From: Hyperoodon ampullatus
Taxonomy: Eukaryota > Chordata > Mammalia > Artiodactyla > Ziphiidae
Length of the DNA: 64,000 bases
NCBI GenBank assembly: GCA_949752795.1
Contig: OX457070.1
Location: 28,544,588 to 28,608,587 of the forward strand
Direction: 5' to 3'
Positions 27,915-38,639 of this stretch are shown here, one piece after another; the first letter of the stretch is position 1, and each line of letters begins with the position of its first letter. The notes beneath the pieces are model-generated. The model was not told the origin of the DNA. It searched no databases and saw only the letters and a list, made by a program, of their open reading frames with translations. The translations under genes were made by a program, and so were the position numbers.

Positions 27915-30900
27915 ACATAGTGTAACACATACAGACTGAAAGTGAGGGGATGGAAAAAGATATTCCACGCAATAGGAAATCAAAAGAAAGCTGGAGTAGC
28001 AATTCTCATATCAGACAAAATAGACTTTAAAACAAAGATTATTACAAGAGACAAAGAAGGACACTACATAATGATCAAGGGATCAATCCAAGAAGAAGAT
28101 ATAACAATTGTAAATATTTATGCACCCAACAGAGGAGCACCTCAATATATAAGGCAAATGCTAACAGCCATAAAAGGGGAAATTGACAGTAACACAATCA
28201 TAGTAGGGGACTTTAACACCCCACTTTCACCAATGGACTGATCATCCAAAGTGAAAATAAATAAGGAAACACAAGCTTTAAAAGTTACATTAAACAAGAT
28301 GGACTTAATTGATATTTATAGGACATTCCAGCCAAAAACAACAGAATACACATACTTCTCAAGTGCTCATGGAACATTCTCCACGATACATATCTTGGGT
28401 CACAAATCAAGCCTTGGTAAATTTAAGAAAATTGAAATCATATCAAGTATCTTTTCTGACCACAATGCTATGAGACTAGATATCAATTACAGGAAAAAAA
28501 TCTGTAAAATATACAAACACATGGAGGCTAAACAATACACTACTTAATAACCAAGAGATCACTGAAGAAATCAAGGAGGAAATCCAAAAATAATTAGAAA
28601 CAAATGACAATGAAAACACAATGACCCAAAACGTATGGGATGCAGCAAAAGCAGTTCTAAGAGGGAAGTTTATAGCAATACAATCCTACCTCAAGAAACA
28701 AGAAACATCCCAAATAAACAACCTAACCTTACACCTAGCAATTAGAGAAAGAAGAAGAACAACAACAAAAAACCCAAAGTGAGCAGAAGGAAAGAAATCA
28801 TAAAGATCAGATCAGAAATAAATGAAAAAGAAAGGAAGGAAACGATAGCAAAGATCAATAAAACTAAAAGCTGGCTCTTTGAGAAGATAAACTAAATTGA
28901 TAAACCATTAGCCAGACTCATCAAGAAAAAAAGGGAGAAGTCTCAAATCAACAGAATTAGAAATGAAAAAGGAGAAGTAACAACTGGCAATGCAGAAATA
29001 CAAAGGATCATGAGAGATTACTACAAGCAACCATATGCCAATAAATTGGACAACCTGGAAGAAATGGACAAATTCTTAGACAAGCACAACCTTCCAAGCC
29101 TGAACCAGGAAGAAATAGAAAATACAAACAGACAAATCACAAGCACTGAAATTGAAACTGTGATTAAAAATCTTCCAACAAACAAAAGCCCAGGACCAGA
29201 TGGCTTCAAAGGCAAATTGTATCAGACATTTAGAGAAGAGGTAACACCTATCCTTCTCAAACTCTTCCAAAATATAGCAGAGGGAGGAACACTCCCAAAC
29301 TCATTCTACGAGGCCAACATCACCCTGATACCAACACCAGACAAAGATGTCACAAAGAAAGAAGACTACAGACCAATATCACTGATGAATATAGATGCAA
29401 AAATCCTCAACAAAATACTAGCAAACAGAATCCAACAGCACATTAAAAGGATCATACACCATGATCAAGGGGGGTTTATCCCAGGAATGCAAGGATTCTT
29501 CAATATATGCAAATCAATCAATGTGATACACCATATTAACAAATTGAAGGAGAAAAACCATATGACCATCTCAATAGATGCAGAGAAAGCTTTTGACAAA
29601 ATTCAACACCCATTTGTGATAAACACACTCCAGAAAGTAGGCATAGAGGGAACTTTCCTCAACATAATAAAGGCCATATATGACAAACCCACAGCCAACA
29701 TCGTCCTCAATGAAAAAGTGAAACCATTTCCACTAAGATCAGGAACAAGACAAGGTTGCCCACTCTCACCACTCTTATTCAACATAGTTTTGGAAGTTTT
29801 AGCCACAGCAATCAGAGAAGAAAAGGAAATAAAAGGAATCCAAATTGGAAAAGAAGAAGTAAAGCTGTCACTGTTTGCAGATGACATGATTCTCTACATA
29901 GAGAATCCTAAAGATGCTACCAGAAAGCTACTAGAGCTAATCAATGAATTTGGTAAAGTAGCAGGATACAAAATTAATGCACAGAAATCTCTTGCATTCC
30001 TATACATTGATGAAAAATCTGAAAGTGAAATTAAGAAAACACTCCCATTTACCACTGCAACAAAAAGAATAAAATATCTAGGAATAAACCTACCTAAGGA
30101 GACAAAAGACCTGTATGCAGAAAACTATAAGACCCCAATGAAAGAAATTAAAGATGATACAAATAGATGCAGAGATATACCATGTTCTTGGATTGGAAGA
30201 ATCAACATTGTGAAAATGACTCTACTACCCAAAGCAATCTACAGATTCAATGCAATCCCTATCAAACCACCACTGGCATTTTTCACAGAACTAGAAGAAA
30301 AAATTTCACAATTTGTATGGAAACACAAAAGACCCCGAATAGCCAAAGCAATCTTGAGAAAGAAAAATGGAGGTGGAGGAATCAGACTCCCTGACTTCAG
30401 ACTATACTACAAAGCTACAGTAATCAAGACAGTATGGTACTGGCACAAAAACATAAATATAGATCAATGGAACAGGATAGAAAGCCCAGAGATAAACCCA
30501 TGCACATATGGTCACCTTACCTTTGATAAAGGAAGCAAGAATATACAGTGGAGAAAAGACAGCCTCTTCAATAAGTGTTGCTGGGAAAACTGGACAGCTA
30601 CATGGAAAAGAATGAAATTAGAACACTCCCTAACACCATATACCAAAATAAAATCAAAATGGATTAAAGACCTAAATGTAAGGCCAGACACTATCAAACT
30701 CTTAGAGGAAAACATAGGCAGAACACTCTATGACATAAATCACAGCAAGATCCTTTTTGACCCACCTCCTAGAGAAATGAAAATAAAAACAAAAATAAAC
30801 AAATGGGACCGAATGAAACTTAAAAGCTTTTGCACAGCAAAGGAAACCGTAAACAAGACGAAAAGACAACCCTCAGAATGGGAGGAAATATTTGCAAATG

Positions 30901-31922
30901 AAGCAACTGACAAAGGATTAATCTCCAAAATTTACAAGCAGCTCAATATCAAAAAGACAAACAACCCAATCCCAAAATGGGCAGAAGACCTAAATAGACA
31001 TTTCTCCAAAGAAGATATACAGATTGCCAACAAACACATGAAAGAATGCTCAACATCACTAATCATTAGAGAAATGCAAATCAAAACTACAATGAGGTAT
31101 CACCTCACACCAGTCAGAATGGCCATCATCAAAAAATCTATAAACAGTAAATGCTGGAGAGGGTGTGGAGAAAAGGGAACCCTCTTGCACTGTTGGTGGG
31201 AATGTAAATTGATACAGCCACTATGGAGAGCAGTATGGAGGTTCCTTAAAAAACTAAAAATAGAACTACCATATGACCCAGCAATCCCATTCCTGGGCAT
31301 ATACCCTGAGAAAACCATAATTCAAAAAGAGTCATGTACCACAATGTTCATTGCAGCTCTATTTACAATAGCCAGGACATGGAAGCAAACTAAGTGTCCA
31401 TCAGCAGATGAATGGATAAAGAAAATGTGGCACATATATACAATGGAATACTACTGAGCCATAAAAAGAAACGAAATTGAGTTATTTGTAGTGAGGTGGA
31501 TGGACCTAGGGTCTGTCATACAGAGTGAAGTAAGTCAGAAAGAGAAAAACAAATACTGTGTGCTAGCACATATATATGGAATCTAAAAAAAAAATTGTCA
31601 TGAAGAACCTAGGGGCAAGAGGGGACTAAAGACACAGACCTACTAGAGAATGGACTTGAGGCATGGACATATATACACTAACAAAGGTAAAATAGACAGC
31701 TAGTGGGAAGCAGCCGCATAGCATAGGGAGATCAGCTCGGTGCTTTGTGACCACCTAGAGGGGTGGGGTAGGGAGGGTGGGAGGGAGGGAGACACAGAGG
31801 GAAGAGAGATGGGGACATATGTATATGTATAACTGATTCACTTTGTTATAAAGCAGAAACTAACACACCATTGTAAAGCATTTATACTCCAATAAAGATG
31901 TTAGAAGAAAAAAACATAGTGT
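27915..31922 (+). mobile_element. 5'-truncated L1 LINE, 4.0 kb, with TSD
   Basis: Body 27924-31913, flanked by acatagtgt at 27915-27923 and 31914-31922. It starts inside the ORF2 endonuclease domain (RLKVRGWKKIFHA). ORF1 and the 5' UTR are absent. The endonuclease part carries TGA at 28239, a frameshift near 28500, TAA at 28591, a frameshift near 28780 and TAA at 28893. From 28896 to 31457 the frame is open. The 3' UTR contains a G-rich run at about 31760-31800 and AATAAA at 31891, and ends with a short A-rich tail. Confidence 0.95.
28896..31457 (+). pseudogene. L1 ORF2 fragment: reverse transcriptase and C-terminal domain
   Basis: An open frame of about 850 codons; the first downstream ATG is at 29010 and opens 815 codons. 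The reverse transcriptase fingers and palm show [31 protein letters not shown] and the catalytic FADD (29874-29885). The cysteine-rich C-terminal segment includes CWRGCG near 31152. It ends EYY then TGA, at the same place as the second L1 copy in this window. With its endonuclease domain broken it cannot make a complete ORF2 protein, so it is called a pseudogene. Confidence 0.93.
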
Positions 31923-32580
31923 GAATGTTGATTTAGGTGAGCTTTGGGGAGTTGATGGAGATTATGGGGTCTAAAGTCTAAAGACTAAAGATTATGGGGC
32001 CTAAAGTCTCAAGCTAGCACTTGACATCCCTACTTTTGAGGGCCCCACATTGAGAAACACTGTCAGAAAGTAGAAGTGGGAGGTGCCTTAGGTACACTGT
32101 CATTTTACAGAGTAAGACAATAAGGCCCAGAGAGGTTAAGTGACTTCATCAGGGTCACACAGCTAGTTAATGGCACGTCTGGGACGTAACCAAGTATTTT
32201 GGTTCTCCATCCAGTTGCACGTTCACCAACCACTTGTTCCCGCTGGGGTGGGAGACTGCGGGAGGGGAGGGGGTGGGAGGAGGAAGTAGTGAGAATTGGA
32301 GGGAGCTGGGCCCATAACCCCAGAGGGTAGGGCAACAACAAACGTTTTGCCCTTGTGGAAAATGGAGTCAGCATTAGAATAGGGATGATTTTGGCTTGGA
32401 ATTCAAATGGCCAAACAATTGCTATTAAAATTACGAATAGAATTAATCTTCTAAAGCAAGATGTCCTTCCTAGACAAAAAATATTACAAATACAAGACTT
32501 TTGCTTCTATTTAATCCCAAGAGGATACAACCTCTATCGGAGCTCAAGTTTCAGATTTTCTTCCTAGTGACCACATCCTC
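31923..32580. other. Intergenic DNA with one MIR remnant
   Basis: Antisense MIR at about 32095-32220 ('tcattttacagagtaagaca', 'ccagagaggttaagtgactt', 'cacacagctagttaatggca'). Nothing else recognised. Confidence 0.6.
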
Positions 32581-32589
32581 ACACTGGCT

Positions 32590-33660
32590 CTTGGCTGTTC
32601 CGGTCAGCTCGTGGTGCGGAAGTGGCGGTGGGCAGAGGGCCTGGGCGGCGGGACTGCGGCAGCGCGGGCGGCGAGACTGCGAGCGGGCGGGGGCACTGCA
32701 GCACCGCGGCCCTCGGGCGTCCGGGCAGCGGCCCGCTAGAGGGGGCGCTGTGGGCACCACCAAGCGTCCTTTTGTCAGCGCACAGGGCCGAGAGAGCTCT
32801 CATTTCCTCCTAGCCTCGTGCTGGAAATGGATTTAATTCTGACATCAGGGCTGTAAGGGGCGAGCGGGAACGAAAGCCTTTTGTCAAGGAGTAGCAGTCT
32901 CTGTTGTCTGTAATTACCACTGACGCGGAGAAGCTGCGTTGCTGGTGGAATTCCAGGCAGCTCTGGCAAGTGCGGGGCTGCAGGATGGGTAGAAAACATT
33001 GCTCTGCCGATTAGCTGGGTGCATTTATCAAGCAGATCCCCCAAAGAAAAACCAACCAACAAAACAAACCCCCAACAACCCGCAGCGGAAGACCAGAGAT
33101 GGATAAGATGCCTTGCAGGAGGTAAGCCCGTCTTGGGAATGGGCTCCATGGGCTGGCCTTGGTTTTGTTTATTTTCAGCGAATTTGAGACCCCCCTACAG
33201 CATCCTTCTACCGAACGGGAGCTGGTTGGTCCAGATCGGTGAGCGTCTGTTAGTGAGTGCGTCTGCGAGGCAGCCCTTCCCCTCGTCTGTGCTTTATGCC
33301 TAAAGGTTTCTGTTGCTGATGTAACATTGGAGGTTCTTTGGAAAGCGGGCTGCCAAGCGCTGGCCTCTGCCTGGGAAAGATCGAACCCACCCGCCCCGAG
33401 CGCAGCGCCTCACAGGTGGGGCTTTCTTCTCGGTCCGGGCTGGCTGGCGGGCGGCAAGCCTCGCCTCGCGGGGCCGCCCCTCCCTTCCCTCCGCGCTCCG
33501 CCGCCGCCCTCCCGGGGAGCCGCGGGACCCGCTCTGCAGGGCTGGGCGCGCTCCCCGGGCCTCGCCATCGCCGTGGCGCCGCCGCAGCTGCGGGGCTAGC
33601 AGGTGCGGCGTCGGCAGCAGCTTGCCTTGGGAGGAGGGCCGCTGGCACGTGAGCGGACCC
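32590..33660 (+). promoter_or_regulatory. ADD2: CpG island, probable ADD2 5' promoter and first exon
   Basis: Two dense CG-rich blocks (about 32590-32760 and 33350-33660) with many CpG dinucleotides stand out from AT-rich surroundings. A strong donor (GAG followed by gtaagc at 33122) and a second donor-like site (gtgagc at 33239) would suit a non-coding first exon. In other mammals ADD2, a spectrin-actin capping protein gene, lies directly downstream of FIGLA in the same direction with its 5' end about 10 kb away, which fits here once the 4-kb L1 is allowed for. No ADD2 coding sequence is visible, so the assignment rests on synteny. Confidence 0.5.
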
Positions 33661-33994
33661 TAGGGGGTTTGAATTTTTATGCGACTCCACCACTTTGGAG
33701 GGAAAAAAGGCCACTGTCCCCGAGGAGATCGGGCCAGGCTGTTCATCTCTGAGATTTCGTCTTCCCTCCCCTCTCTTCCCTTGTCTCCCCTCCCCTCCTG
33801 CACCCGGGAGGAGGCCACGCACCACCCGCGAGGCGGGGGCCATCGTCTGCTTGTTTTGAAATCGCGACCACAGCCAGTCTACCTGGTGTTGGGGGGAAGG
33901 GAGGGGCAGACTGCTTTAGGATGCTGATCGGGCGCTCGGGTCTAGCCTATTGTCTTGCCTTTTCTCCCCCTTTCTTTTCTTCTCTAATCTCCAC

Positions 33995-34115
33995 CCCCTC
34001 ACAAAAAAAGAAAGAAAAAAAAGAAAAGAAAAGAAAAAAGCGGGTGGGTGGGGAGAGAGAGAGAAAGAGAGACAGAGACAGAGAGAGATAAGAAAAGAAG
34101 GGGGGGGGAAGCCCC
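33995..34115. repeat. Polypurine tract
   Basis: About 110 nt of almost pure A/G on the plus strand: AAAG units, then GAGA units, ending in G9 near 34100. It lies just after the CpG island. Confidence 0.9.
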
Positions 34116-35345
34116 CAAGCCCACACCCTATCCAATTCTTTTGAAAATTGTCCTTTATCTTTGACACATGATTATTACCCGTCTGTTTCTTTACGTCTAC
34201 TCCTCCCTCCTCTTGCAGTTTGTCGGCTAAGATTCAACTGACTCAAATGAGCCTTATTAATACTAGAAATCAAATCTCAGTTTCCTAAAGGGACGTTTTG
34301 TGCTTTCTGACTAATCCCAAATAAAGGGTTTCCGGCGTCCTGGCAGGAGCAAAGGGTGGGGAAGGTGGACTCCCGCCTCTCACATCTAGGGTGTGGATCT
34401 GGTGGAGATAGCGGTGAGGTATGTCCTCGTTAATGGGATTTGAAAATGATGTTTTATTTTAAGGGAGAAATAGTTGGTAACATTTGAAGTGAAAGTGCTT
34501 TAAATTTTAAATGAGTATGACCAGGGAAGAGAGCTGTGAAGTTTCAGACTTGCAAGTCACCCCTCTCACTGTTATATGAAGAGTATATGTTACAGATTTA
34601 AAAAGGGGCTAGGCCATTTAATATATCTACTTTATAACGTTCTACCTTCATTCTGCCTGTGGACCAAGATCTTGCTCAGAACCACCCCCCCACTTACCTT
34701 CACTCCCCACCCCCCCACCCCTAGAAGGACACAGTAAAAGCAAACTTTTCATTATTAGTATGATGTCAATACATTTTGGAGAATCACTCTTTGATCCAAA
34801 ATCCATACCATTTTTGTAGCAAGCCCTATGCTCTTTCTTGTCCACCCAATTGTCTCGCCTGATTAGAAATATGCTTGTCACATACAAAATATACAACACT
34901 GCCAGAAATGATGCACTGCATGTGGTTTCTAGGTTTGAGTTCAATTTACTTTAAATATCAGTATGTTGTCAGGGCAGAGACCATGTCTGTCTGCTTCACC
35001 CCTTTGTTCCCGGAACCTCTCACAGCTATTCTTAAAAGAGTTTACAGGTGATCCAGTGTGTTTGTTGGCAGAGGGTTTAGGGTTAAGATTTTAAATACAT
35101 ATAAAAAAGACTCTGATAAATATATTTATCACTACCGTGTTCTACAAGGGATTTAAGACAGTTTACAGGGATTCATAAAATATAGCAAGGCAGACTAACT
35201 TAGAAGTAGATGGGAAGAAAAAGAAAACGAAAGGTAAAGACATAAAATTGTATTAAGAATGAGGCTAATGCAAAAATACAAACATATGAAAGGCAAACAA
35301 ATCCAGCTCTGAACTTTCTAGCAGCTCATACAAAAAGGGAAATTG
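34116..35345. other. No gene recognised
   Basis: Unique-looking sequence with a probable L2 scrap near 34970-35030 ('cagggcagagaccatgtctg'). No conserved frame. Confidence 0.5.
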
Positions 35346-35349
35346 ACCA

Positions 35350-35591
35350 GCCTATGGTTCATATGCTTTATTTATTCACTGACTCATTCACTCACTTGTT
35401 CATTCAAGAAACATTCACTGAGGACCTACTCTGCACAGATTCTGTGAGAGGTGCTGGGAACAAAGGGGTGAAGCAGACAGACATGGTCTCTGCCCTGACA
35501 ACACTTACAGCCGAATGCAAGAAACGGACAATCACGAAGAAATCTCGAAAACGAGTATCTGATTACAAGTTGTGATAAAAGCTGTGCAGGA
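35350..35591 (-). repeat. LINE-2 3' end, antisense, interrupted by L1
   Basis: 'tcactcacttgttcattcaa', 'acattcactgaggacctact', 'gaggtgctgggaacaaaggg', 'tggtctctgccctgacaaca' are antisense L2 3' end landmarks. The L1 at 35592 cuts it. Confidence 0.72.
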
Positions 35592-36624
35592 GCTCATGCA
35601 GCTCATTATCAAAAAACAAACAACACAATCCAAAAATGGGCAGAAGACCTAAATAGACATTTCTCCAAAGAAGATATACAGATTGCCAAAAAACACATGA
35701 AAGAATGCTCAACATCACTAATCATTAGAGAAATGCAAATCAAACTACAATGAGGTATATCACCTCACACCAGTCAGAATGGCCATCATCAAAAAATCTA
35801 CAAACAGTAAGTGCTGGAGAGGGTGTGGAGAACAGGGAACCCTCTTGCACTGTTGGTGGGAATGTAAACTGATACAGCCACTATGGAGAACAGTATGGAG
35901 GTTCCTTAAAAAACTAAAAATAGAACTACCATACGACCCAGCAATCCCACTCCTGGGCATATACCCAGAGAAAACCATAATTCAAAAAGAGTCATGTACC
36001 ACAATGTTCATTGCAGCTCTATTTACAATAGCCAAGACATGGAAGCAACCTAAGTGTCCATCAACAGATGAATGGATAAAGAAGATGTGGCACATATATA
36101 CAATGGAATACTACTGAGCCATAAAAAGAAACGAAATTGAGTTATTTGTAGTGAGGTGGATGGACCTAGAGTCTGTCATACAGAGTGAAGTAAGTCAGAA
36201 AGAGAAAAAAAGTGCCGTATGCTAACACATATATATGGAATCTAAAAAAAAGAAAATGGTTATGAAGAACCTAGGGGCAGGACAGGAATAAAGATGCATA
36301 CATAGAGAATGGACTTGAGGACATGGGGAGGGGGAAGGGTAAGCTGGGACAAAGTGAGAGTGGCATGGACTTCTATACACTACCAAATGTAAAATAGATA
36401 GCTAGTGGGAAGCAGCTGAATAGCACAGGGAGATCAGCTCAGTGCTTTGTGACCACCTAGAGGGGTGGGGTAGGGAGGGTAGGAGGGAGATGCAAGAGGG
36501 AGGAGATATGGGGATATATGTATGTGTATAGCTGATTCACTTTGTTATAAAGCAGAAACTAACACACCATTGTAAAGCAATTATACTCCAATAAAGATGT
36601 TTTAAAAAAAAAAGCTGTGCAGGA
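35577..36624 (+). mobile_element. L1 3' end, about 1.0 kb, with TSD
   Basis: Body 35592-36609: the last part of ORF2 (with a small frameshift near 35742) and the 3' UTR. AATAAA lies near 36591. The 15-bp duplication aaaagctgtgcagga is at 35577-35591 and 36610-36624. The frame 35779-36117 again ends at EYY-TGA. Closely related to the 28-32 kb copy. Confidence 0.93.
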
Positions 36625-37391
36625 AAAGCACGAAACACAAAATGTCACGTGTCTACACATAAAAACACGAAATAAAAACTTCTTTAGAGAAGCACAACAA
36701 TTCTTGATTCTAAGAGCAGAAAGGAACTTTTTTCAGATATGATGCAGTGTTTGGAAAGATGTCCTAAATCATGCCCTCATCAGACACATGGGTTTCACTC
36801 AGCCTTTTTTAGAGTGTCCCTTAGTGTGAGGGATCCTGCTATTACCCCACAGGTCTCTTGGACCCCTGGTGTTCTGAGAATATATGTACTTTGAGAGGTC
36901 TGTGTATTCCCTAAAATTCAGTGGTTTTATTTCATTGATAATCTTCAATAATAAATATTAAAACCATGTTCTGGATCATTTGGATGGCAACCCCCAAAGC
37001 AATGCTGGGGCCTCTGTTTGCCTCTGTAACTTCCCATGTGGGCCAGGAGCAGGCCTGGTGGCTGGGGCCACAGCACAGATGAGGGGGAGGGGAGTTTAAA
37101 TCGAGACACATGGGGAGAGTGGTGAGTCCACCCAGGGCACAGGCTCGCCAGACTCAAAAAAGAACAGCATCTGGTGACCGCTGCTATACAGTCAAGGAAT
37201 GAAGCTCTTGGGCCAGCTCCACCTTTGTATGGACCAAGTTGCAGCAATTTATTAGCAGCAGGTGTTGTAGTAAAAGCTCAATGGAAAAGTTGCTTTTGCT
37301 GGTTTTAGAATAATTGGATTAGATCTCCATTTAGTGCAGATTTAGCAACTTCCCAATAAGTACCTTATGTCCAAAGCAATGAGACAGGCAA
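36625..37391. other. No gene recognised
   Basis: Starts with the second half of the target L2, then unassigned sequence. Confidence 0.5.
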
Positions 37392-37615
37392 TTTGGTGTA
37401 ATGGTTAAGTGGAGCCAGACTGCCTGGCTTCAAATCCATTTTTCCACTTACTAGCTGTGAGACTTTGGGCAAGTTACTCAACCTCTCTGTTGCTATGATA
37501 ATATGTGGATAAATATGCATTATTGATTTCATAGTAAGATTGTGAGGATTACAGGTATTACATGTGAAATACTTGGAGCATGTCTATGTTCAATAAATGT
37601 TAGCAATTAATACTA
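37392..37615 (+). repeat. MIR SINE
   Basis: 'ttggtgtaatggttaagtgg', 'gccagactgcctggcttcaa', 'cttactagctgtgagacttt', 'tactcaacctctctgttgct', 'ttcaataaatgttagcaatt'. Confidence 0.82.
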
Positions 37616-38110
37616 TTTTTATTAGTGCGAAATGGCACTTCATTTATGTAGGTACCCAAAGATGGTTTGATATCAGCATTTTAAATTATGATATCTGAAT
37701 TATCTTCAAGTAGCAAACACATTTTTGAGGTTATTAATATTGTTTTGCATTGTTTATGTATTGTTTGCATTAATATGTTGAAGTAAAAAATTCAGATAAT
37801 GGTAATATGTAGTAACTAGACCTGCAGCTACATCTTTCTATTGTTAAACCCAAATGGTATTTTAGTTTCAGCAAAACAATATTATCTGTTGCAGTAAATT
37901 AATTTTATTAACTTGACCTTTTAAAGTTGGATAGTTGTATTTATTTGCACATTTGTTTGGCATTCTAGTTTTATAAAAGTTATAAAGTGTAAGTATTTGA
38001 ACTGGTCTTTATGAGTGTACATACTTAAGTTATATTTTAATAAAAGTGACTTAGGTCAACCCTCGGTCCATGAGATATTTTTTTTCCTTCAAAAGGGATT
38101 TCTATATAGT

Positions 38111-38485
38111 TCAAGCATTTTGAGCTATATAATTCAAGAATTTTGACAGACCCAATATTCTTGGAATAGAATTTTGAATCTCTAGAAGAGAGATTGCAGC
38201 CCCAAATTTGACTCTATATACCTTAACTGCCATAGATTTAGTCTGAAAGAATTTTAAGGCAGTAATAACAAACTTGCCTCCGTCTTCAACAACAATAGCA
38301 AAATCCCCTGGACTCAAAGAATGGCAAGCTTCCAGCAAAAATTCATCCTGGTCTATCTTCCCGGATAAGCTACAAATGAAAGGTTTGCCAATGTTATTGA
38401 ATGAAGTGAAAAGAAAGCCTATTCTCTGTGGAGTACAACGTTTGATTGTATGGGCTAAAACAAGTTTACTGATTATATTGTTCAA
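38111..38485 (-). pseudogene. Unidentified 124-codon open frame, possible retrocopy fragment
   Basis: A minus-strand frame with balanced, globular-looking composition (for example IGFLFTSFNN, CHSLSPGDFAIVVEDGGKF, KFLNYIAQNA), ending in TGA. I do not recognise the family. The composition looks more protein-like than the chance frames nearby. No splice sites, A tail or flanking repeats were seen, and sequence beyond about 38500 looks like an old antisense L1. It could be an intronless retrocopy piece, an unknown repeat's coding part, or chance. Confidence 0.3.
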
Positions 38486-38639
38486 ATCTGTTTTAAAATT
38501 TTCTTTGTACCTAGGTGATCTGTCAGAGATTACAAGAAGTGTGTTAGTCTCCCACTATAATCATATTTTTGATTGCTTTCCTTTTGATATACACTTATCA
38601 TAGACATATGCATGTATATAGACACACACACACACACAG

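Noticed and set aside
33250..33843. 197-codon minus-strand frame in the 33-kb CpG island
   Set aside because: Low-complexity Ala/Pro/Gly/Arg composition typical of CpG islands; no recognised protein.
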